NCBI GenBank assembly: GCA_002104985.1
Contig: MCGO01000186.1
Location: forward strand, 1-64,000
DNA from: Rhizoclosmatium globosum
Taxonomy: Eukaryota; Chytridiomycota; Chytridiomycetes; Chytridiales; Chytriomycetaceae
Direction: 5' to 3'
Length of the DNA stretch: 64,000 bases
The notes under the pieces were generated by a model that saw nothing but the letters and a program-made list of their open reading frames with translations, was not told the DNA's origin and searched no databases. The stretch's first letter is position 1. The number at the start of each line of letters is the position of its first letter. The position numbers and the translations under genes are program-made. Of this stretch, positions 54,911-64,000 are shown piece after piece.

Positions 54911-55696
54911 TTACGATGGTCTATAGCTTGGTAAGTCTTCTTCTTCAGTGCGTCTTATTGGTTCAGCCAACGTAGTCTTTTCAAAGATCAGCAATACAAC
55001 GTTAATTCTTGTCTGCTGATTTGACGGTTGCTTCTTTTGAACTTGATACACCAAAGACTTTCCAATCTGTGAATCTTCCTCGGTCCACTTCTTCGCAAAG
55101 GTTTCAACTATTGAAACGTACTAGATGTGTTGCCGCACTTGTTAAATCAACACACATAAAAATAAACTGATGCAACAGACATACCTTTGCATTCATTGGG
55201 ACTAACGAGACATAAGCAATTGGAACAATTAACAGCGCGAAGCGAAAGTCAACTGCGATTTGAAGACAAAGAACAGAATTACGGCCTTTGCAGTAAAAAC
55301 TACAAACAACGCCAACCCAAGCACTCTAAGCCGTACCAAATACTTGATACTGTTTAAACTGGCTTTCGTGTTCAGGTGAGCGTTCAATTCCGTCATACGG
55401 TGGAGGAAGGTGTTATATTCGACTTTGCCTGCTAGTTGATCTGGGCAATTTGTATCAAAGAAGGTCGGTTCCTTGTCAAAATTCATGGGTACTGCCCAAA
55501 CAAAGACAGTTCCGGCTGGTACTGGCCCGTAGTAAGTTGGAGAAGCTTCGGGGGTAAATGCAGATATATCATTGTCAATGGCAACCGCAGTGTTTGCCTG
55601 ACGAGGTTTGGATTGTCCTACGACTTTGGCAGGTGGAGGGTAAGATATGGTCGAAGACTGCTGTGAGTGAGTGGCGTTGTGGACAGCTGCCACCAT
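54911..55696 (-). CDS. Two-helix membrane protein, copy 8, frameshifted
   Basis: Exons 55185-55696 and 54911-55120. The N-terminal motif has become EASPTYYGPVP, so PPxY is lost. The conserved block (EPTFFDTNCPDQLAGKVEYN) is kept. In the second helix the frame is broken by a tandem duplication of TTCGC (about 55240-55250), after which LLIVPIAYVSLVPMNAK continues in another frame. Exon 2 (YVSIVETFAKKWTEEDSQIG) ends EEDLPSYRPS (LPxY). It is probably decaying, although one error of sequence cannot be excluded. Confidence 0.65.
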
Positions 55697-55911
55697 TTTA
55701 ATTGATCACTTAACTTTGCAAGCGGTCAATGTGAAACTTTTGATTGGGGTGATTGAACCAAAACAAACCCTCAAGAGTGATATCCTTTTTTTTTTGAATG
55801 ATTGAATACCCCATAAAATATTATGCTTACTCTTGTTTTTATTAGCTATTTATTCTTTTATTGTTTTATTTGTGTGTGTCTATTTCGGGTAACAAAAACG
55901 AACAGAATCCG

Positions 55912-57561
55912 ATGGAGTACCGACCAGTAACGTCGTCCAAGATGCGGCGGCCAACTTCAAGCAGCCAATTCAGCACAGCCTCGACCAATTCGTACGCATC
56001 AAACACGGGTGGATCCTATGGCCAGGCGTACTCCAACTACACCTTCTCTCCAACCAGACGATCGTCCTCCTCCAATCAAGCGAATCAAGCGAATCAAGCG
56101 AATCCAGCCAATCAAACAACTCCAATCGACGATGATTCGTGTGTGTTAATGGCGGGCATCCTCGGAGCGCCACGGCGAAAGCAGGCCTTCCTCAACCAAG
56201 TCACCCAACAATCGAATCCAAATGTGTCGCTGAACCGAAAGCTGCTCGTTCTCGCTGTGCCAACAAACACCGACGACATCACCGATCTCTACGACCGCTT
56301 CTTTCTGCACTCGCTGCCCTATGCACAGCAACGATCGCAATTCAACCATCAAAACGATCTAGACGACGACGACGAGGAAGAACTGCCACGGGGCTTTGCA
56401 AATGGACTGGTGCCGGATATCATGGATCAAAGGGTGTGCTTGGCATTCGGTCAGATCACAAAGGTGCGTCAACTTACTACTTTTTAGTAGGGAATGCATC
56501 TCTGAAACACTCTCTGCAAATAGGCGGCTGTCGAAAAGAGCCCACTCCTTATAATCACAGAACCTGGAATCCGTGTCGAGCATCCACAGTTTATTTACAT
56601 GAACACTGTCGACCATTTCATTTCGGAAGTAGAGCTTGGTTTGCCTGGAACTTTTGCATTCCGTCAAGGCAAAGTCGAGCACAGATTCTCTGCTGCTTCT
56701 TCGCTTGAGTACCAACGCTGGGAGGCTGCTTTTATTCGCGCACTCGATATCGTTGTCAAGAACAAGCAGAATGTGGCGGTATTCAAGCGCAGAATCTCTG
56801 ACGTCCCCAACAACTTTTCGTCTACTTGGAGCGACACGAATGAATCAAGAAACTCGTACGGTTCTTTCCAATCCACTCCAACCACATATTCTGCAAACAA
56901 CAATTTCACTCGAAACTCGTCATCATCCATAAACACTACACCATCCAGCTACAATTCAACCACATCCCCAGGCTCCGCCATCCGCGAAGTTTCCCGCAAG
57001 AGCCTCGACAATTTCAAGAACAAAGTCATGGGTCTCAAAGCCTTTGGAATGTTCAAACAACAGCAACAACAGCACCAGCAACAATCCGATTCCACTTTAC
57101 AATCAACCTCCGCCCAATCATACACCTCCTCCTACCCAACCCCAACCGCCTCTCCACTCCCAGAAACTCAATACACATCATCACCGTACACATCCACATA
57201 CGAACCCCCAAAAACATACTCCTTCTCCTCCCCTCCAACTCCACTCACATCCCAACCACCCTCCACCTACCAACAATCCCGCACCATCCCAACATCCCCT
57301 CAAAAAGACCTCCCCACAACACCCCACTCAGAAACCTCATTCTCAGAAGAAGTCCTCTCTTCCCTCTTGTATGACCACTCGAACGGTTCACTGTCGCGTG
57401 CGTTGGAGGAATTTAAGGGTGGGAATGTTGTGAGGAGCTCGGTTCCGGCTGGACCTCCGTTAACGACGGTTTCGCCGACGTATGCGGGTGTGAAGGGGGC
57501 TTATAAGCTTGGGTATAGTGAGTATGTTGCGTTTCCGAGTTCAGGGCAGGAGAGTGAGTGA
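55912..57561 (+). CDS. Low-complexity protein with PH-like domain
   Basis: Exons 55912-56463 and 56524-57561 encode 529 residues in phase. The Ser/Asn-rich N terminus contains four NQAN-type repeats. A folded region of about 180 residues follows (CVLMAGILGAPRRKQAFLNQ; ELPRGFANGLVPD; LIITEPGIRVEHPQFIYMNT; VELGLPGTFAFRQGKVEHRF; SLEYQRWEAAFIRALDIVVK). Its ending, strand-rich then a Trp-containing helix, looks like a PH domain. The rest is Ser/Thr/Pro/Gln-rich with a QQQQQHQQQ tract. The family is not recognised. A membrane-phospholipid or cytoskeletal adaptor role is only a guess. Confidence 0.6.
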
Positions 57562-57823
57562 TGGTAAAAGGGGGAAGAGAAGGGAGAGTTGTGTCGTTGT
57601 TTCGTGCTTATTTATGTCTGTTGTATTTGTTTTTTTGTGCGCGTTATCAATACAGAATTGGAAGTGTGAACCAAGTAAGAAACAAATGTTTATTCCAATT
57701 GAGAGAAAAGAAAGTCCAGGAACAGAAGATTCAGAAAGTAAAAGGCGGAGTATGAAGTAACTCCTGATACAGATGAAAATGAGGGGAGGAAAGACCAGAT
57801 GATGATTCAGAAAGAGGAACAAA

Positions 57824-57854
57824 GGATTCAGAAAGAAGAAAAGGGGTTATCACA
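57824..57854 (+). repeat. 31-bp direct repeat, left copy
   Basis: This begins GGATTCAGAAAGAAGAAA and ends ATCACA. It matches 29 of 31 bases at 61088-61118 in the same orientation, flanking the LRR gene. Confidence 0.7.
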
Positions 57855-57907
57855 TGAAAGAGAGAGAAGAAAATAAAGGAAGGAGACTCTCAGTACCGAT
57901 AGATGCT

Positions 57908-60900
57908 CTAGATACAGAGACAAAGAGTCATACTCAAAACAACAGGGAACAGCAACGCGTGTCCCTGACTGACAACAACGTTGAGCTTTGTCAAAGAATG
58001 AGTGGTTGTTGGAACAGCTGTAATAATAGTTTGTGAAGTTACAAACGCAGTTGTTGGAACTATTGCTGAGCTTGTAGTCGTAGTGGGAGCAGCACCCGCG
58101 GAAGCGACAATTGTGCTGGTGACTAAAGTGCTAGCTGTGTTAGTACCAAGCGCAGCAGCGCTAGTGGAAACCTTGCTAGTAATAGACGTGGAAGCCACAC
58201 TAGTGGTTACCACCGTGCTAGCAACAGCATTCGACACAGTACTGGCAGTAGTACCAACAGCCGTATTCACAACTCCAACCCCATTCACAACAACAAACCC
58301 AACATCCCCATCCGCACGTTTCCCACCACCAGCACTCACGGGAAACACAATCGACGCAACAACTCGATGCCCCGTGTACACAGAAACAGTCAGACTCTTT
58401 CCATTACCGCTCAACTGCATCGCGAACCATTCGCTTTTGTAGCTGTTGGCGAGGATGTAGCTGAACCCGACGCCGTTGGTGCCTTGGATGAAGTCTGTTG
58501 TGATTGAGATGGTGCATGAAGCGTCGTTGTATACACGGATGTCGGTTGCCGTTGGGAGACTTGTGTGCTACAAAAGGTGTAGGATGTGTGGGGGGGCATA
58601 ACCTTATACTGAGAACTCAGAATCAAAACCACAACAGCGTTTGACGCGTTCGTGAACGGCGCGCCTTCGAATGAGACGGGCGGGTCTCCTGGACTGATTG
58701 GTTCTGTGATTTGGAAGAGAGAGGAGCTGACTTGGTTTGCGTTTAAACGGTTCAGGGAACCTGGGACGAGTTTGTTCAAGGTTGCGATGATTCCTGTTGC
58801 GTCGCCGTTGTATTTCTTCATGGGGGTTCCGGATGGAATTGGGCCGGCGGCAATTGCAGACAGTTGAGCAGAAGGCGTGTTTACTGAACAGGAGGACGTA
58901 GTTGGAACTAGAGTGGACAGCGTAAAGGATTTTGTCACAGCAAGGGTTTCAGATGAAAGTGAAGAAGTTGGGATTGTTGGGATTGTTGACACTTGAGTAG
59001 CAGAAAGCACAAGACTTTGTGATGAGACAGGTCTTGTTGCAGACGTGGCAGGAGACAGTGTGGACGCTTCACCCGTTGTCAATGAAGGGGATTGAAATGT
59101 CGATGCCAAGGTTGCTGTCGAAATATTTGTCTGAAGCGGAACTGTTGATGATGCAGCATCAGAAGTGGCCGTTGAAATTGCTGTGGAAAACGTGGAAACA
59201 ACAGCAGTCGTTGCTGTGGGGCATGCAGGGTTAAGACTCAGTCCAAGAGCCTGCGAATTGTCGAAACAATTGGAATCAAGATTGGCCAGTTGGTTTCAAA
59301 AGGTTCCCACCAAGTTTCCTAGTTGTTAAGTGTAAGGAGATATAAAGCCAAAGAATTATTGTTACGCAGAATCGAGCTGAAACATAAACGTAGGAACTGA
59401 GCCCGTGAGCTTGTTGTTTGAGAAGTCTACTGTTTTTAGATCTGGTTTTGGGATGAGGTCAGGAATAGGCCCAATCAGGTTTGCGTTGATAGCCGTGCTG
59501 TTGTGAGTTAAAAAGCCGAAAGAGCAATAATTTAATCCTTACATTGATTGTATGTTGGTGGTCCCTGGGACTGAGACAACTGATCTAAAGATTTGGAAGT
59601 CAGAAATCTTGTGCATTGACTAAACTATAACACAAACATTGTAGCACCAGCTTCCGAAGAATGGTATTCGGTACAATCCGCAATTTTGGTTTTCGGGAAA
59701 GTGCTCGCCCAGGCATTGTGGAGCACCACGCAATTAGGGTCATCAGGACAATCTGGGTTCAATGAAATCCCAAATGCATCAGCATTACTAAAACAGTTGT
59801 TCTGAAAATGTTCCGGATTTTGGGTATCAGCTGGAATCGTTCCCGTAAGAAGATTATTCTCAAAATGACTGTGGCATTTTTAGCTTCCTAAACTGATCAA
59901 GCAATTAACTTCTTACGAATATGGTCTCTTAGTGTACAAAGCAAAAATAGAGTCTGGAACTGGACCACTGAGTTGATTAAAGGAAACATCAATGTAAGTC
60001 AAAACGCTCAAGCCAGTTATATCAAGAAGGGGTCCAGTCAGTCCAGCCGATTTTCCAAGTCTAAATAATGAATACGGTCAGCTAAAACTAAAAAGAAAAC
60101 GACTGCATACAGTGCACGAATTGGTCCCGTACCATCAGCCTGAGCAGCAACCATACTATTAATCAGATGGTTAGATTGAAATTTCACTAATACCATATCT
60201 TACACTGCAGAGTTTGTGGATTGCAAGCATAGGGGCGCATAAATGGACGGAAACAAAGTGGGCCACTCTTTGTTTAGCACGACACAGTCATTATTTATTA
60301 CAGGACAGTTAGGATTGGTTGTCAAGGTGAAATCAGCTGCATTAGAGAAGCAGTTATTATCAAGGAATTTAGTTTTGTCCTCGATTGCCCCAGCTGGGAT
60401 TTCTCCCGAAAAGAAGTTGTTTCTCAGGTCACTATAGATTATGCATTAATTTAAATGTGTGTATATTTTCAACCCACCAAAACTGAAGACCGAAGCAAAA
60501 CGTAAAGAGGTCAGGAGTCAATTTCTCTGAAATGGAGTTTGATCGCAGGTCCAACCACGTCAAGCTCTTTAGATCACGTAATGAATCAATAGAGCCGGTA
60601 ATTTGGTTGTTGTAAAGGTCAATCAATGTAAGAGACTGGAATTGATCACTTGTATGTTTAAGGATGTCGCCAGTGAGATCGTAGCCATTCACTTGGCTAT
60701 TGAACAGAAAGTGCGTTAGTGTCTGGCTAAAACAAATCATTGAAAAGCAACGTACATCAAAGTGAACTCCTTGCCGTTCGTCGTGTTTGTGTTCCTTTGT
60801 TCGGTTTTAGAGGCAAGCCCAAAAGAATAGAAGATACTTACAGAAGCTTTGATGGGGCGTTGATGTGGTTGTCAAGACAGCCTGGGTAAGTTGTTGACGG

Positions 60901-60999
60901 AACGAGTGAAGGCCATTGTGCATGGAGTGCTTCGCATTCGGTCTCAGCGTTGACGAATGTAACGATCGCTGCAGCAAGGATGGAAGTTAAGCTGTACAT
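57908..60999 (-). CDS. Secreted Ser/Thr-rich LRR protein, probable GPI anchor
   Basis: The start at 60999 gives a signal peptide (MYSLTSILAAAIVTFVNAET) and then CEALHAQWPSLVPSTTYPGC. Multiple short exons encode LRR segments (LTLIDLYNNQITGSIDSL; LTYIDVSFNQLSGPVPDS; LIGPIPDLIPKPDLKTVDFS). They are separated by a thrice-repeated cassette NNCFSNADAFGISLNPDCP with a conserved cysteine pair and a WPTLFPS/WASTFPK motif. The C-terminal 550 residues are mucin-like Ser/Thr/Val/Ala-rich with a folded insert (NGVGFSYILANSYKSEWFAM). They end with the hydrophobic tail HALLFPVVLSMTLCLCI, as expected for a GPI signal. Some exon limits are unresolved and one or two stops need introns. It is likely a cell-surface adhesin or receptor-like protein. 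Confidence 0.65.
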
Positions 61000-61087
61000 G
61001 GAACAAATGTGTAGAAGAGGGGAGTGGCTCTCTTATGTATCCGTTTGGCCGCCGGGATTAAATTTGGCCAAGGAGATATGACCTAGG

Positions 61088-61118
61088 GGATTCAGAAAGA
61101 AGAAAGGGGGTCATCACA
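61088..61118 (+). repeat. 31-bp direct repeat, right copy
   Basis: The partner of 57824-57854, with two mismatches. Downstream (61180-61245) the word TCGCACT recurs three times, with one ACGCACT, in the shared upstream region of the LRR and protease genes. Confidence 0.7.
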
Positions 61119-61291
61119 GAACATAACATCTGATTACGGAACCAATAACAAAATTGAGTGACGGCATCATACTGCACTTCCAACTGTCGCACTACGCACT
61201 TAAACTTTCGCACTAAACACTCTTATTTTTCGCACTGCATGAGCATTATTTAATTGATTGGTTTGACCACTCGTGCTTCCAGAAAAATTTC

Positions 61292-63009
61292 ATGGCAACC
61301 ACAACTATGTTTGTCCAACTCATTGCCCTTGCAAGTGCCGCCGTGGCAGTCAATGCGCAAGCTATAACGTGAGTGTTTGATGCTTGATTGTAGTAGTGGG
61401 ACGGCTCGGGTGAAGGCGGGCAAAGGCTTGAAGGTGCTTTATCAGTGCCCTGGCATTCAACAGATCAGGAACCAAGGATATTGGCTACATTATTACGTAC
61501 ATCGGCTTTAGGAATGAACACTGTAGAATAGGGGCAATCAACACTACAGAACGGGAAGCAGCAGTATGGGCAAGCCGCCATCACTTGATTGGCAATAACA
61601 ATCACACTCAATCCCAAAACCAGTCTTCCCCTCGAACAAGTGGCAACCAACTTTGGCGGCCCAGGATCGCACAACCGCATCTTTGAAACCCTTGCATCCC
61701 TCGGCGAAGAGTTCCAAGTCCTTGAAGAAGACGCAACAGGCGAACACATTGTGCGTGACGCTGCGACTCCTGCCGTCATCAACTTGACAAACTTGCGAAA
61801 TGGGCTCTCGGTATTACCAAATCTCTCTGCTACTCAGTCACTGACAACCTTGCACAGTACCTCGTCAACATCAAAGTCGGGACTCCAGGCCAGCCTTTCC
61901 TCATGACTCTTGACACGGGAAGTAACCAGCTCTGGGTCCCATCTGCCACATGTGGAGCCACGGGGAACTGTGCAAACCTGAACTACTACGAGTCAAGCCG
62001 GTCGTCCAGTTACATCCCAACTTCCAACGCCATCGCTACGAATATAACGTATGGAAAAGGGTTCGTGAAGGGATACACAGCGACGGATGTTGTTACCATG
62101 GGCCCATACGTTGCACAGAACCACCCAATCTTGGTTGTGTCAAGTGAAGATGCGACGCTGTTGAAGCAGTTGAAGGGAACAAGTGACGGTGTGCTGGGAC
62201 TCGCGTATTTGAACGGCGGGAACTTGAACTCTACGAACGCGGGTGTCAAGATTCCTACGATTTTCAATTCTTTCTTTGCGCAGAAGCAGTTTACGGAGCC
62301 TGTGTTTTCGATTTACTTGGGACCGTTGAGTGCGCAGAGTACGTTTACGTTGGGTGGTGTTGACAGTTCAAGGGTGAATGCTTCTGCTGTGGTATATTTC
62401 CCAGTGACGTCGCATCCAGTGCTTTCGTACTACTGGACACTTGAATCTGTGTCGCTTGGTACGGATTCCAAGACATTCAGTGCACCTCCTCAAACTTCTG
62501 CGGTTTATGCTGTCATTGACTCTGGATCTTCGTTTCTCATCGTCGATTCCACTACATTCAAGTCCAATGTCTTGCCAGCCCTCCAATCTTCAGGTGCACG
62601 AGTCAACTTTGACACTCCAACAAATATTACATTGGTTGAATGCGCAGACATTTCAAAACTTCCTACATTCACGTTTGCGTTTGTCGATGAAAAGGGGACT
62701 ACACAGAAGTATGGATTGCAAGGCAAGGACTACGTTATTCAAGTGACAGTTGAAGGAGCCACCGGCTGTGTCGTTGGATTCTCGCCAACTGCTACAATTC
62801 GCAAAGATGGCAGTGTCATGTGGATTTTGGGTGATGTGTTTTTGAGAAAGGTAGTGAGTGTGTACGACTTTGGAAAGGGGCGTGTTGGATTTGCAACTGT
62901 GGATGGAAGCAGCACTACTGGAGCGACTGTGACAACCAAAAGCGGTGCAGTTGGTGGAGTTGTTACTGGGTTGGCTGTGTTGGTTGCCATGCTCGTTCTT
63001 GTGATTTAG
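61292..63009 (+). CDS. Pepsin-type aspartic protease, GPI-anchored, frame-broken
   Basis: Exon 1 (61292-61369) gives a signal peptide ending SAAVAVNAQAIT. A propeptide-like part follows (about 61590-61800). The protease core starts AQYLVNIKVGTPGQPFLMTL and has both catalytic motifs, DTGSNQLWVPS and VIDSGSSFLIV. The fold's WILGDVFLRK near the end and YYWTLESVSLG in the middle fit family A1. The C terminus GAVGGVVTGLAVLVAMLVLV suggests a GPI anchor, as in yapsins. One frame break at about 61805 lies in a GGG run and resumes sensibly (ALGITKSLCYS), so a G is probably missing. The first intron's acceptor is not resolved. Confidence 0.8.
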
Positions 63010-63147
63010 ATTGCCTCTTATTCTTAGTATACACATTTCATGGGGTTTAAAATACAATAGTATTATTCAGAGTACATTTTTGTTGTAAGAGTGAGTGATT
63101 CCTATTTTTTGTCCGAACACAGCACAGCATTCTAAGTTTCAACATTG

Positions 63148-64000
63148 ATGGCATCGACGAGTGTCCGAGTCGCGGTGCGAGTGCGACCGCTCAGCGGCAA
63201 AGAGGCGCTCTCAACGACGAGCGAGTGTGTGAGTGTTGATGGACGGGCAGTTCTAGTTTCGAGCCGGGACCATTCTGATTCGGTGAGTGATTGTTTCAAC
63301 TCTTTAGTTTAGTTTAACCTTCTGAAACCTTTTAAACCAACCAGGTCTTTCTCGCACCTCGAACATTCACATTTGATGCGGCATTTGATCCGTCGTCGAC
63401 TCAGGACGATGTCTTTGGCCTTGTTTCGCCGTTGGTGGCCCGCTTTGTCGATGGCTTCAACGCGACTGTTCTTGCCTATGGACAGGTATCTACTTGTTTC
63501 TTCTTGCTTCTTTTTACTTCTTCTTACTTAAAAGTACTGCTTCAACTAGACCGGCTCAGGAAAGACTTGGACAATGGGCACCGGTCTCGACAACTCGTCG
63601 CTTCAACTGCCAAAACACCAAATCGGAATTGTCCCACGCGCCATCGAATTGCTCTTTGACCTGCTCAATTCAAAAGAAGGCGACGCGTTCGAATTCGCAG
63701 TTTATGTCTCCTTTCTCGAACTTTACAACGAAGAACTCGTCGATCTGCTCAATCCTATGCCACACTCACACTCACGCCCGAATACCGCTGGATCTTCGCG
63801 TCCTGCTACTGCTGCGAATCATTTGCCGAATATCAGGGAAGATGCGAATGGAAACATTATTTGGTCAAACGTGCGCGAAGGTAGAATCGTAACATTCGCA
63901 ATGAAAGCAGCTAATGAGAAGTATAGAGCCGGTATCAAATCCACAAGAACTACTATCATGCCTCCAACGAGGCTCCTTGTGCCGTTCCACAGGCTCCACA
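63148..64000 (+). CDS. Kinesin motor domain, 3' truncated (kinesin-4-like)
   Basis: Exons 63148-63282, 63345-63485, 63550-63880 and 63927 to beyond the right edge, all in phase. The start MASTSVRVAVRVRPLSGKEA is the first motor strand. AYGQTGSGKTWTMGTG is the P-loop, and its TMGTG ending is typical of the KIF4/KIF21 branch. FELYNEE-type FLELYNEELVDLL follows, then REDANGNIIWSNVREE and PQELLSCLQRGSLCRSTGS, leading to the switch I region that is cut off. It is probably a plus-end motor in mitosis or flagellar transport. The class assignment is tentative. Confidence 0.9.

Overview
The window looks like nuclear DNA of a flagellated (zoosporic) fungus, most likely a chytrid. Genes are compact and carry many 43-63 nt GT..AG introns. 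The conserved housekeeping set is fungal or opisthokont (NOP10, UBC7, PKA catalytic subunit, pyruvate carboxylase, a mitochondrial carrier, a kinesin). The flagellar protein enkurin is present, which only flagellum-bearing lineages keep. Crinkler-type proteins, F-box/ankyrin and F-box/LRR proteins, a Plavaka-type transposon and TTAGGG telomere-type repeats also fit. The species assignment is inference.

Layout. 0-5.1 kb: a frame-broken unknown gene, then a subtelomere-like block (13-bp minisatellite, a small coiled-coil ORF, a tRNA-derived SINE-like head, a 31-bp repeat related to the minisatellite but inverted, and four TTAGGG units) into which a minus-strand gene runs and ends. 6.3-17.4 kb: conserved genes (NOP10, an Msp1-like mitochondrial AAA ATPase, F-box/LRR, a DUF1748-like small protein, enkurin, PKA, UBC7, an ankyrin protein). 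17.4-19.7 kb: three small two-membrane-helix proteins with one shared intron position. 19.8-26.9 kb: a Cys-rich secreted protein, an HNH protein, an ankyrin protein, a large unknown, F-box, mitochondrial carrier, DUF1294. 27.3-31.8 kb: a Plavaka-like transposon with a divergently transcribed companion gene. 33-37 kb: pyruvate carboxylase. 37-41.6 kb: an intact Crinkler-type ATPase and a broken second copy. 41.8-45.6 kb: a protein kinase-like/ankyrin protein lacking the catalytic aspartate.

45.7-55.7 kb is the most distinctive stretch: eight tandem minus-strand copies of a two-exon, two-helix membrane protein family, plus one remnant copy and one chimera. Seven of the eight carry an LPxY motif at the C terminus, and six of these also carry PPxY before the first helix. 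Such [L/P]PxY motifs are ligands for WW domains of Rsp5/Nedd4-type ubiquitin ligases, so the array may be an expanded set of ligase adaptors or cargo. In the chimera, a Rossmann-fold NAD(P)-binding protein has acquired the PY-containing tails of the family without the helices. The three genes at 17.4-19.7 kb look like divergent PY-less relatives.

55.9-64 kb: a low-complexity PH-like protein, a secreted Ser/Thr-rich LRR protein with a probable GPI tail flanked by 31-bp direct repeats, an aspartic protease with a similar tail, and the start of a kinesin.

Many otherwise conserved genes (AAA ATPase, enkurin, LRR, protease, transposase) are interrupted by frame breaks that nearly all have the polarity of one lost base, several visibly in homopolymers. 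These are better read as sequence or assembly errors than as pseudogenes, while PKA, PYC, UBC7, NOP10 and the large Crinkler gene read through cleanly.
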